The position numbers and the translations under genes were made by a program. From Nemophila menziesii (taxonomy: Eukaryota > Streptophyta > Magnoliopsida > Boraginales > Hydrophyllaceae), in assembly GCA_029959085.1 (NCBI GenBank), contig JARWIR010000014.1, positions 9,966,001-10,030,000 on the forward strand: DNA of 64,000 nt. Direction: 5' to 3'. The stretch's first letter is position 1; each line of letters begins with the position of its first letter. Shown piece after piece: positions 1 through 11,468 of the stretch. Below the pieces are notes generated by a model that saw only the letters and a list, made by a program, of their open reading frames with translations, was not told where the DNA came from and searched no databases.

Positions 1-189
1 GAAGTGTACAGGTATGTAGTTTATGAATATTATTGCATGAAATTTTCTGAGTTGTTGCTTTAGGTTTATTCTATATATTCTGCTATGTTCTTCCCATTGT
101 GTTGAAAATTTCATAAGTGTGTATTTATAGACTTCCCTTTGTTTTTATCTTTATTGTATCGGGACGATACAACTTTGAGTTGGGGGTCT
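1..189 (+). mobile_element. 3' end of internal region of LTR element C
   Basis: This is the tail of a plus-strand LTR retrotransposon whose body lies left of the window. It is nearly identical to the same part of element A (about 24381-24571) and element H. It holds the hairpin TGTATCGGGACGATACA (155-171) and the polypurine tract TTTGAGTTGGGGGT (174-187), the expected plus-strand primer, which ends two bases before the LTR. No coding sequence is seen. Confidence 0.85.
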
Positions 190-1734
190 TGATGTCTCCT
201 CATTTGTGATAGATTCATATTAGGATGAGACATCATTTTTAGTGATTTAGAAGTCATAATAGTCGATTTTCTTGAGAAATAGTGCACTTTCCTATTTTGA
301 GTCTTGATTTAGTAAAATAATATTTTTAGAGCATATTGGGTTTAATTATTTATTTAGTGTGAAGCTTTAAAGATAATTATGGAGATTAATTAGAGTCCAA
401 GTCAAAGACTACAAGATATGGAAAGAGATTAGCATGGTAATTGGAGATAAAGGAAATAAAAGCTAAAATTATGGAAAAGGAAAAGCTGCCTAAATCTGAA
501 TTTCTGCAGCCACGCCTAAAGAGCCTAAAGAGCCTAAAGAAGTGGTGATAACTCCAAAAGCAAGCCGATTTTGGAAGATTCCTTTCATAGGGAGGTAGAT
601 AATTCTGTGATGATTCTTTTGGTATCTTGTGGAGCAAAAACCGACCAATAACGAAGAAGATATGCTCAAAACAGTTCAGCAGTAATTATCTTTATTTCCA
701 TACGAATGTGAGTTGGGTTTGGAGTCCATTACTTAACCTCTCCCTCAAGAAAACGAATTAGGTCTTTTAAACACCTATAAATACACCCTTATATCACTTG
801 TAAATCATCCTTGCCTCATAGTAATTAGTTCTTAAGGTTTTATTCTTCCAAGTTATTGTAGAGAGCAAGATAATGTCTTTTATTATTTATTTTAGTTTAT
901 TTTCTTCTGGTATGAACTAAACTTCCCATATCTTGGGTTTTGCATCATGTATAATCTATGAATTCTAATTCTTCTATCTAAGTTTCTTTAGGAATTACAT
1001 GTTTTAATCTAATATTAGCTACTTACCTTAATATTTGTTTATGTGTTTTGATTTATTGCCTGTCCTAAACCTGGTCACTTTAGGCTTTCTTAATAGTAGT
1101 TAGATGGTCACCTTAACTGGGTATCTAATTATTGAACCACCACATAACGTCTAGTGTCGATATTAGTCCTGACAACACTGATTCTAACTAGATATTCATT
1201 AGGGTATAATTTATTCACCATATCACCAATTGAAGGAATTGTTTGCTTAGGGCCTTAATAGAGTTTGATAACCCTATTTGAAACAGCCTCTTGGTTGTGC
1301 CGTAGCCCCCTTAGTCGCTCAAGGTCTAAGGAATGGGAATTTAGAATCCTGACTAAGTATACAAGAGCTAATATTCTCCCTTATTAACTAGATCTAATAG
1401 AAAGAATTAGAAGGATTAGTGCATACTAGCAAAACCTAAGCTATACTTCTCATCTCATATTCTTCGTATTTTACTTTATTGTCTTTTATTTTCTTAGTTT
1501 AATTAATTTCGAATTTCCTCTCCCTTTAATTTTCTGTCTTTTAATTAATTATTGCTTACTCGTTATTGTTACCTACTCGTATAACACACTTAAGTCCCTG
1601 AGAACGAACTCAACTTATCAACTAAAACTTGCATACGTCCTGTAATACTTGCAGTACTGTGCCTGTCTAGTGTGAGAGTTCGTAGTTTTCTAGACCTTAT
1701 TTATCTTATTTTTATCACACCCTAGGCGACAACA
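190..1734 (+). repeat. 3' LTR of element C
   Basis: The LTR begins TGATGTCTCC and ends GGCGACAACA, where the A and H copies end GGCGACACCA. It is about 1545 bp. Because the polypurine tract precedes it and no primer-binding site follows, it is a 3' LTR. It lies inside another LTR (D). The five bases after it, GCTAC (1735-1739), are the expected target duplication; the partner copy is outside the window. It belongs to the A/H subfamily. Confidence 0.85.
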
Positions 1735-2827
1735 GCTACAAACCCCGTCAGGGTGATTATAGTCCACTCTCAAGTGATTAAGTCTATTCTACCCAATTGG
1801 CCATAGGATTAATTAAGCTCGTCAGAGTCTCTAATTTCTATCCTAGATTCCTTAATTAGTTCTGTATCTGAACCACCCGTCAAGGTGATCCAATCGCCAC
1901 TAATTGGAATAGCCTAGATACTAAGTCCTATTATTGGTTAATTACGTCAATTATAGTGAATAAAAGAAAATTAATGAAAAACACAATACACCCAATTTGA
2001 TTTCAATTATTAAAATCCCAAATCCAAACACATGAAATAAAATCAAATTGGGATTAACCCATTACGCGTTCTCAAGCACTATTTAAGTTTAGCTCATAAT
2101 AATTTAAAAGACAAATACTAAAGTCATAATTGGGTTCGGAGTTGAATTGGCTGAGAATTGGAGATATAGACAGTCTCCAGCTCTTGCTTCTTCTTTTCCT
2201 TGCTCTAGCTTCTTCTCTGGTGTTTGACTCTTAAGCGTATGTAAAATTATCAAAAAAGGTGTGTAAAAATGAGAGTCCAAAGCCTATTTATAATGTTAAA
2301 AACGAATTAGGGCTTTTCTTTAAGGATTAAGTGAAAATAAGAAAAGCCCAAATCCCGTAACAGCTGCACCACCTCTACTAAAACAGCTCTAACCGGCTCG
2401 ATTCAACTCGGATTGACCTCATTCCTATTGCTAAATTTCCGTAACTCAATGGGAAACAATTTCTCATCATAAGTAAGAGGCTAACTCCACTCTTAGATGG
2501 CTCGAAATCAGCAATCTTTGACAACTTTCCAGATTTGCAGCTTCAAATTATTAATTCTTTCGGGATATTTCTTCTTGCTTTGACTTCATTACACGATCTT
2601 TGACTTTATTATTGGCTTCCTCTCCTAGCTAGTATTCAAAACCTACAACTTTTCACTCAAAACAAACCATATTACGCGCAAAAGTTTAATAAATGAAAAT
2701 TACTAGAATTAAAAGAGGAAAATCGATTTATTGCATTTTAATACCAAAAGTCTATCTAAATAGTCAACTAAACACCAAAAATGATGTCTCCCAAGGGCAT
2801 AAAATTAGAGAATTTAGGGAGACATCA
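1735..2827 (-). repeat. Partial LTR of minus-strand element D
   Basis: Reading the minus strand, the LTR starts at 2827 with TGATGTCTCCC and has the family inverted repeat (GGGAGACATCA at 2817-2827 against TGATGTCTCCC at 2782-2792). It also has a TATAAATA-like box near 2283-2290. No polypurine tract adjoins 2827, so this is either a 5' LTR or a solo LTR. Element C interrupts it at 1734/1735, and the remaining roughly 400 bp should lie left of C. Much of its sequence differs from the other LTRs, so it is a distinct relative. Confidence 0.65.
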
Positions 2828-3261
2828 ACTACCCATTCACTAAAGAAGTAAAATTCTCAAACATTATCACGTATCCCTTAATTCATTATTCACACACCAT
2901 AAATTCGTTTTACAAACATGTAGAATCCTGTAGGGGGTGAATAGAATTAATTCTACTATATACCTACTTAAAATTAAAGGCTCCTCAATAAAATATTTAG
3001 TTATACCTATAATACAACTCTATTAAGGGATATTAGAAACGTTTTAAAATTTGTAAGATGGGGAAAATAGGTACTAAGAAAGACTTGGATAAGTCTAAGT
3101 CTTAAAAAGGTTAAGATCAAGATTCTTAAGACTAAGAAGCCTAAAACAAGTAAGGGTAGAAACCACTTACAGAAGTTTAACTTAAATTAGATGATGGAGT
3201 TAGTAGTAAAGTATTATAAAATTAAACTGAATGATCTAAGGAAATCAAAGAAATAACTAAA
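2828..3261. other. Older flanking sequence, no gene seen
   Basis: AT-rich sequence between LTR D and element B. No open frame of note. The text around 2925-2960 (GTAGGGGGTGAATAG) and the sequence right of B (28278-28640, with GTGGTTCGG-like and repeated 'aagcttctc' text) look like two halves of one older plant repeat split by B. I recognise that style only loosely. Confidence 0.4.
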
Positions 3262-3266
3262 AATAG

Positions 3267-4721
3267 TGGTGTCGGTTAGGGCGTGATAAAAATATGGTAA
3301 TAAAATATGCAACTAACACCCTAGCCTAAACAGGTTACTCACTGCAAGTATCACCGATCGTATGCAAGCTTTAATGATAAGTAGAATTCGTTTCTCAGAG
3401 ACTGCAAAAGTTAGGAGAACTCATGCAAATATGAAGTGCAAATAAAAGAAGCTAGAATAATAATACGCTGAAAATAAAAGAATTGGAAATATTTGTTTGA
3501 TTTTTAAGACTCTAATTCACTAAATAAATGGATAGAAGATTCTGATAGTTTAGCTTGAGAACTAGCAAGTGATCCCCACTAGCCTTGTTCTGTGTTTATT
3601 ACCTAAGGGAGAATAGTCTGATATACAATAGACGGGATTCTAAATTCCTCCTAACCCATGTCCGGGTGGACTTAGGAAGCTCAAGACTTGGTAGTTAAAT
3701 TAAACCTTAATGACTATCTAGTTAGGCAAGCCCTTCCGGATCACTACCGCACACTAGACGACTATGTGATGTTTTCTATAATTTAATACTCCTTCCAGAT
3801 GTTAACTCAATTACTAAGGTAATCCTATATGTGCGTATCGCAAGAACTACAAACATTAATTCAAAGCACATAATACAAAGCCATCACTACTAAATTTAGT
3901 TAAATGTAAATGGACATCCTAAATTAAATATCATATAAAACAAGTCTAGGGTTTATACCCATATGCTAATATCAAGCTAAATAAATTAAGTCATAAGAGA
4001 GATATAAAAATACAAAATTACAAATGGGTAGGGTTGGAGCGGCATGAATAAATTCCAAGCTCCTTCTTCTCTTCTTCTATCTTGATCTAGGCTTCTTCTT
4101 TGTCGTGTGATGATTAGGGGCTGACCAAGGATGATTTTCTAATGATAAGAGGGTGTATTTATAGGGTTTTCCAAACTCTAGGTCGGATTCTTGGAGTAGA
4201 GGGCAAGTAATAGGACTCTTTTCCAAATAAAATTCGTTTCCTAAAATATAGGAGAAGTGAAAAACTACTATTGTCTTATTTTGGTCTTAACGTACTCATT
4301 ATTGCTCTTATGTGTGCTTACTTTATATCGAAATGACCGCGTAAAAAATATCTACACTTATCCTCCAGACCACATCTCCAAATTCCAAGCCGATTTTTTG
4401 TTATATTAACTTTAGTGGACATAGCTGCAGAATTTTAGATTTACTTGGCAACTTTTCCTTTCCTATTTTATCTCTACTTCCTTTTATCTCCAATTTCCTT
4501 CCATATCTTCTTTCCTTATCTCTTTAGAATTGATTTTGAATCTTTTTAATTTCCATATATCATTAAAGCTTCACATTAACACACAAATTAAACCAAATAT
4601 GTTCTAAAAATAATAAATTATCAAATCAAGACATGAAATAGGAAAAAATAAAAATATGAATAAATATCTATAATTAATTTCTCTGATACACCTAAAATGA
4701 GGTCTCCAACCTAGATTAATT
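3267..4721 (-). repeat. 3' LTR of element B, main part
   Basis: The LTR end reads TGGTGTCGGTTAGGGCGTG on the plus strand (the complement of the usual ...CGACACCA end). A TATA-like box (TATTTATAG on the plus strand) lies near 4157. The LTR breaks at 4721, where a LINE is inserted, and resumes at 11412. Together the parts make about 1477 bp. Confidence 0.85.
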
Positions 4722-5097
4722 CCCTCCTTTTACGTATTGGAGTAGCCTTCTCTCCTCCTTCAGTGCCTTCCTCTTTCTAAACCTTGGTACTACCATCCAT
4801 GGAGTAGTTTAGAGTTCCAAGCCATGAAGACCTTCCATTTCTCCCTTTTTGTTTAGTCATTACAGAAGTATAATCATTAGTTGGATTCTATTCCCTCTTT
4901 ACACTTCCTAGTACTAATTTATTGCTTTATTCCTTCTTCTTGGTTCTTCCGTAGTACGCTTGGACTTTATAACATTACTTTATCAACCCATTCCCTCTTT
5001 TCTTGGTCACTTTACTTTATCATTTTTCTCTCACCGTCTCCTTCTTCACACTTACTCTCTCCACTTCATACTTCACTTCTACAATCTCTCCTTTCCG

Positions 5098-6753
5098 ATG
5101 ACTTCCATAAAATCAATGGAACTACAACCCAGATTCAAATATCATGATATCTATTCTCACCGCAACCTTCTTCTAGCCAAGATCTTATCCCAAAAGGATA
5201 TCTCACCACTAGCGGTGGAAATGGTGGCAAATAGATCCTGGGGCCTAAAAGAGCATATGCATGCCACTAGCGCTGGTCCAAATACCTTCTTCTTGGCTTT
5301 CAATTCCAGGGAGGACCTTTATACCACTTTGCAATTTCGTCTGTGGTCTATCAATGGCTTCATGCTCATCCTTCACGCATGGCACCCAGATTTGTCCATT
5401 GAAGAAGCCGATTTCACAAAAGCCACTCTTTGGGTCCATTTTGTTAACCTTCCTCTGGCTTTTGCTACATCGGATAATACTCATATTATCAGCAAAATCT
5501 AGATTGTACCCTCTTAGCTTATGACATTGAAGAAGTCAGTGACACTATAAAAACCCTCAGAATAAGAGTCTTATGGAAGACCTTTTACCCCCTTATCTCC
5601 TCGTTTGAAATGAAACACCCATCCTTCCAACTCCTTGTCATTATAGTTCGATACGAAAAACTTAGTAAGTTATGCTTTTATTGTGGATTCCTCAACCACA
5701 TTGCTAGTGAATGCAAAATCTACAAACTTGAGATAAAGATGGCGAACGGAGCTCCGGTCAAACTTATTTATGGAGACTGGATTAGTGTCCCCCCCGTGAA
5801 TGGTCGAGGTAGTAGAGTTCATATCGTTGATGATTTGGATGACCCATTCCATATTCTTAGTGATTTTGAAGATTCCCTCAACCTCTCAGAAGATTTTTTT
5901 TAAACCCTCTTAGAATCATTGTTGGTCCATCCTTAGAAAGCGAAAATAAGAAAGATGATGGTAGTTGTTCAAGTCAGTCGAGCAGAAGAGTTAAATCCCT
6001 TGTTAAAACTGTTAAGGACAGTGATTATAGCTTGGTTGTTTCCAATACCCCTCCCTCTTCTCATCGTGGAAAACGTGTGGATGATAGAGTCAACTCGGTC
6101 AGTAGTCAATTAAGATAGGCCCTTCCAAAACCCAATCCAGTCGACCCCCTATTAACCCACGTCATAACCCTTCTAGGCCCAAATCACAGAGTAAGGCTTC
6201 TGGTTCGAAGAGAAAGTCCAGTGATGATGATTGGCCTGCTTGGCCCCAAAAGGATCGATCCAACGCTCATAATATGCCCTTATATGGTAGGAGATGGTGT
6301 ATTCGTACATGGTCCCATGATAACCCCAATCAAGGAAAGGCTCTGAACCAGTGGGTGTGATCCAAGAACCCAAAATCTGATACCCCTCCCTCATCATCCT
6401 CTAACCCCATTTCTACTCCCCCACAACCCCAATCTCCCCTAGCTGATCAAACTCCAGATGATACTATCCCCCCACCCATCCCTAATCCTATTCCACCACC
6501 CCCTCAAGATGAACCTGTCCCTATGGAGGTGTCACATAACAGTCCATCACCTTTACCAATCGCTGGTGCTGATCCGAGCCACTCTAACTCGTCTTCCCCC
6601 ACTGTTTCTCCGAGTACTTACTTCAACCCTGATACTCCTATTACTGATTCTCCCTCTTCATTTACGGAAATCCCTATAACCATGGAGCATTCAGTAAATG
6701 ATAAGGAGGGACCAAGTTCAAAGAAAAGGAAGCTGTTCCACGATGAATGGTAG
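5098..6753 (+). pseudogene. LINE ORF1 (DUF4283 + CCHC zinc knuckle), broken
   Basis: RNA-binding, gag-like first protein of plant L1 elements. The start at 5098 is the ATG just before the recognisable domain; an upstream extension is open but low-complexity. Residues encoded at about 5150-5480 resemble DUF4283 (the pattern 'LLAKILS ... W ... HPDLSIEEADFTKATLWVH'). After a stop at about 5500 the next part, in another frame (5610-5903), holds CFYCGFLNHIASEC, a C-x2-C-x4-H-x4-C knuckle, near 5670-5712. A proline- and serine-rich tail ends at the stop at 6751-6753. At least one frameshift and several stops break the reading frame, so it is a dead copy. The protein would bind LINE RNA. Confidence 0.75.
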
Positions 6754-6880
6754 GTTTCTCGGAGATTGATGATAAACTTGTCGAGGTTCCGTTGCTTGAT
6801 ATCCCTATTGATGTTGCTACCCTTGAGTTCGTTGCTCCTATTGACGTGGGAGGTTGCAAGGAGCAACCCCCATCCCAACC

Positions 6881-9800
6881 ATGACCGGGATATTTTGGAA
6901 CTGTCAAGTGACGGGTTCCCCCTTGACAACCCAAAACCTTAGAGACTTAATCTCTAAGGAAAAACCCCTGGTCATTGGATTATCTGAGACCAAGACCAAG
7001 AGAAAGAAGTTATTGATTTTTTCTAAGAAACTCAACCTTAAGCTGCTGTGGAGTATCAACCCTATTGGTTTATCTGGTGGTTTAGCTCTGTTTGGTGTGG
7101 ACAACTGGGAGTGCGAGGTAATCTCTTCTTCTAATAGTCATATTTCTCTTTCAATCCCCTTGATTAATAACAATGTATGGTACCTTCATTTTATTTACTC
7201 CCTTCCTGATGTGAATTGTAAAATCAATTTGTGGAATTTCATTAGAAATACTATTAGAGACTCCCCTAATTCCCGTAACCTGATTATTGGTGATTCCAAT
7301 GACATTAGATCCCCCTCAGACAAAATTAGGGGTAGTGGGAAATCTCTCTCTGATATGCGTACCTTTAATAATAATATTTCCAAGAATGACTTAACTGATA
7401 TCCCCTCTAAAGGTTGTAAATTTACATGGCGTAATAATAGAAATGATGATGGGTTAATCATCGAAAAGTTAGATTGGGGCTTTGCTACTCCCTAGTGGTC
7501 CGGCCTTTTCCCAGATGCATGGATACACAATGCTCCCCCTTTTGGTTCCGATCATTCCCCCATGATCCTGCATCTGGATAACCAATCTAACATACCAATC
7601 CCAAAACCCCCCTTTAAACTTGACCCAGCATGGCTCGAAAATGAATCTTGTATTGTAACCATTCAGGCTTGTCTGACTGGGCCAAAAAACTTTGCTGGTC
7701 CTCCTAGCGCAAGACTCCCTAAAATATTTAATAGGTGCAAAAGATCTATAATGAGATGGAAGAAAGCTAATGTTAGAAACAATGCTACCATGATCAATAC
7801 ACTTAATAAAAAATTAGAATCCCTTATGCAAGATAACCCTAATGGCCTTGAACCTAATGCTGCATCCCTTATTTCCTCTATCTCAAAATAAATTGAAAGC
7901 TTTTGGGCTTTAGAGGAAAAATATTGGGCTACTAGGTCTAGGCTACGCTGGTTAAAACTTGGGCATCATAACACCAAGTTCTTCCACCTTTCCGCTCGTA
8001 TTCATAGAGCTACGAATAAAATCATCTCCCTCCAAAGAGATGATGGGACTTGGATGAGTGGCTCTCAAGAACTTACTTCCCTTGTCTCGGCATTCTTTGT
8101 TGACCTTTACCAAGATCCTGGAGAAAGGGCTATTGAGTCCATTATTAGGGATATCACCCCTATTGTCAATGAGACTGATAACCTCTCTTTACTGGCTCAT
8201 ATTTCTCCGAGTGAGCTAAAGATTGCGACGTGGGAGCTAGGTCCTTCCAAGGCTCCTGGGCTTGATGGATTATCGGGGTGCTTCTATAAAAAATTATGGG
8301 ATCTACTGAAAGATGATATCCTTGCTATTCGCAATGGGGTCCTTCCAAGGTCTATCCCTTTGGGTAGCGTTAATAATACCAACATTATCCTTATTCCCAA
8401 ATGCGAAAACCCCCAAAAGATGGGACAATTTCGTCCTATCTCATGTACCAACTTCCTCTATAAAATCCTTTCTAAAGTCATGGTTCTTCGCTTATCTAAA
8501 ATCATCCCAAAAATCATCTCCCCTTGCCAATCTGCATTCATTAAGGGCAGACTCATTCAAGACAACGTTATTATTGTCCATGAGGTCCTTCACAAACTTA
8601 AACACCTCCGCAATAATGCTAAGGACAGGTACTATATCATTAAAGTTGATATTCATAAGTCTTATGATAAAGTTAGCTGGCCCTTTCTACTTGCTACCCT
8701 TCGTAAACTAGGCTTCGCTGAAGGTTGGGTAAGTTTTATCAAGGCCTGTATTTCTTCTGTTAATTTTAATGTTATTTTGAATGGTCATACTTCTATTTCT
8801 TGCACTCCTTCTCGAGGACTTAGACAAGGGGGTCCCCCATCACCCCTATCTCTTTACTATGGTTTCTAATGCTCTATCTATCCTCATCGAGAAGGAATTT
8901 AGAGATGGTTTTATACATGGGATTAAACTGACTAGAACTAGCCACTCCATCCACCACCTTCTATTTGCTGATGATTCCGTCTTCTTTCTTCGCAATTCAA
9001 TTGCATAAATTCATGCTTTTTCTGAGATTATCTACAAATTCTGCTTTTCTTCTGGCCTCTCGCTTAATATTATAAATCTTCTATTCTTATTATCCCTAAT
9101 ACCAGAGAATATGAAACATATCCTCTCCAACACTTTTTGTATGCCTGTAGTCGAGGACCTAGGTTTATACTTAGGACTTCCTACAGAATGGGGCAATTCG
9201 AAAATTAAGTCCATGGACACACTTGTTCTAAAAATTGATTCTAAACTATGTGGTTGAAAGAAATCCTTACACTCTATGGCTGGGAAAGCTACGCTTATCT
9301 CCTCTATCATACATGCTTTCCCAACATATTTCATGATCCTAGCCATCCCTAAAGGAACCATAAAAAAATAATTCCTTAACTGGCCAATTCCTTTGGGGCA
9401 ATGAGGAGGATAGAGGAAATCATTGGGTTAGTTGGAATCATGTTACCATTCCAAAATCACAGGGAGGTCTGGGGATCAAGAACCTTGAAGCTTTTAATAT
9501 TGCCCTCCTGGCCAAACAAGCTTGGTCTATTATGAATAATCCAGAATCCCTTGTCCATCTCACCCTTAAAGGCATCTATTTCCCAGAAGGCCTCCCACAA
9601 TATGCGAATTCTTGTAGGGGAGCATCCTAGATATGGAATAGTATTAGAAAGGGGATTAAGTGCATAATGACCCACGCTATTAAACCTATAGGGGATGGTC
9701 ACAACACTAACATCTGGGATGATAACTGGCTGGGAATCTCGGTTATTAAACCCCCTCAATACTCGGAAGATCCTCATTTCCCAAAATTTGTAGTTGATAT

Positions 9801-11352
9801 GTTCAGCTCAACTACAAAAAAAATGGAATACTAAAGTTTTAACCCTTGTCCATCTCACCCTTAAAGGCATCTATTTCCTAGAAGGCCTCCCACAATATGC
9901 GAATTCTTGTAGGGGAGCAGCCTAGATATGGAATAGTATTAGAAAGGGGATTAAGTGCATAATGACCCACGCTATTAAACCTATAGGGGATGGTCACAAC
10001 ACTAACATCTGGGATGATAACTGGTTGGGAATCCCGGTTATTAAACCCCCTCAATACTCGGAAGATCCTCATTTTCCAAAATTTGTAGCTGATATGTTCA
10101 GCTCAACTACAAAAAAAATGGAATACTGAAGTTTTAACCCCCCCCTCTTCAGCGCTGAAACCATTGAAATTTTTTTAGAGTTGGATGTTCCTTGGACAAT
10201 ACAACCTGAAAAATTAATATGGCCATATACTCCTCATGGGTCTTATACTTTAAAATCTAGATACTTCCATGAAATGTCGAGCTTTATCATCCCTCCATCC
10301 AATATTTGTCCTTCATACTTCCCCAATCAGGACCTACTAAAACTCCTATGGTCTTAACATTGTCCCCCCAAGTTCCAATTCTTCTTGTGGCGCATCTTAT
10401 CTAACACGCTATCCGCTGAATATAATCGATATATTAGAAAATGATCCACAACGAATTTATGTAATTTATGTCTTAAAGAGGAAGAATCTGTTGAACACTT
10501 ATTTTTAAAATGTGATTGGACTAGGAATTTTTGGTGCTTATCCCCTTTACATATTAACCCTGACCCTTATTCTGAACTTGGTATTAACTGTTAGATTGTT
10601 AAAATACTTGATAGAGTCAATAGTATTAGTGAGAAGTCCCAAATGCTTATCAAGCTTATCGAGTGTTTCGGGGTTATTTGGATATCTCGCAATCAAGTTA
10701 CTTTTAAGAATTCACCTATTAATTATGATTCGTGTGTGGCCCTGTTAACGAAATTTAATCTTGATATGAATGTTATCTCAGGTACCCCTTCAAGGCATGA
10801 TGATAATATCCCTGCTACTACTCACATGCCTTGGTTGTCCACTGCTAGTACATGGTCGGGTCCTCCACATCCCTATTTTGAGTTGAATACAAATGCTTCA
10901 TTGAAACTAGGAAAAGCTACTGTTGCTGCTGCCATTCGAAACTGGGAAGGTAACTTAATCACAGGTTTTGCCATGGAGATTAAAGCCTCTTCCGGTTTTA
11001 CTGCTGAAGCAAAGGCAATTAGGAATTCTCTCCTTTTTGTCATTGACAAAGCACCCTTCTACACCAGAATTGAGACTGATGCTGAAGCTGTCCTGAAAGC
11101 CATTTATTCCAAGAGAGTGAATTGTCCATGGAGGACAGACCCATCCTCGAGGATATAAAAAGTTTGGTGAAGACCCATAACAACATTCAAATATGCGGTA
11201 TTCGTAGGACATCAAATTTAGTGGCAGATTGGTTAGCTAAAGCTTTTTCTAGTTATATTTTACCTTGTAATTGGATTTCTAATCCCCCTCCTGCACTTTT
11301 GAAACTTTTGTGTAATGGCTTTAACGGGCCTAGCCCAATAGGTATTGGATGA
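6881..11352 (+). pseudogene. LINE ORF2: endonuclease-reverse transcriptase-RNase H, broken
   Basis: The ATG at 6881 gives the usual ORF2 opening (MTGIFWNCQ...). The apurinic-type endonuclease covers about 6881-7580, with GDSNDI near 7289 and SDHSP near 7550. A TAG at 7493 and a TAA at 7889 are in-frame stops. The RT fingers/palm lie at 8054-8869 (SKAPGLDG, FRPISC, QSAFIKGR). A frameshift near 8840 moves the RQGGP-to-FTM segment and the catalytic FADD box (about 8970) to another frame. A zf-RVT-like region is at about 10360-10530. RNase H is at about 10880-11300; its first catalytic aspartate is replaced by asparagine (LNTNAS), while the E of AEA and the D of ETDAEA are kept. A second frameshift is near 11120. 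A 295-bp tandem duplication (9546-10135) also disrupts it. Confidence 0.85.
9546..10135 (+). repeat. 295-bp direct tandem duplication inside the LINE
   Basis: The segment 9546-9840 is repeated immediately at 9841-10135. By eye the copies differ at about seven positions (for example AGCATCC/AGCAGCC, AATCTCGG/AATCCCGG). It falls in ORF2 between the RT and zinc regions. Since 295 is not a multiple of three, it would shift the frame. Confidence 0.9.
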
Positions 11353-11397
11353 TATCCATACCTTTTATTCTAATATAATCCTATTTTGGTCTAAAAA

Positions 11398-11433
11398 AAC
11401 CTAGATTTATTCATCACAAATAAGGAGACATCA
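11398..11433 (-). repeat. 3' LTR of element B, distal piece after the LINE
   Basis: 11398-11411 is the second copy of the LINE target duplication. 11412-11433 completes the LTR start (minus-strand TGATGTCTCCTTATTTGTG). Confidence 0.85.
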
Positions 11434-11435
11434 AG

Positions 11436-11468
11436 ACCCCCAACTCAAAGTTGTATCGTCCCGTTACA
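11436..11468 (-). promoter_or_regulatory. Polypurine tract and hairpin of element B
   Basis: On the minus strand, TTTGAGTTGGGGGT (11436-11449) is the primer for plus-strand DNA synthesis, directly beside the 3' LTR. It is preceded by the hairpin TGTAACGGGACGATACA (11452-11468), which has one broken pair compared with A, H, C and F. Confidence 0.75.

Larger units (their letters stand above)
4722..11397 (+). mobile_element. L1-like LINE inserted in the LTR of element B
   Basis: Near full-length plant L1-type retrotransposon of about 6.7 kb ending in a short A run (11393-11399). It is flanked by 14-bp duplications differing at one base, AACCTAGATTAATT (4708-4721) and AACCTAGATTTATT (11398-11411). 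The uninterrupted equivalent is visible in B's other LTR around 28240. It carries ORF1 (DUF4283 and CCHC knuckle) and ORF2 (endonuclease, reverse transcriptase, zinc region, RNase H), both interrupted by stops and frameshifts. Confidence 0.9.
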
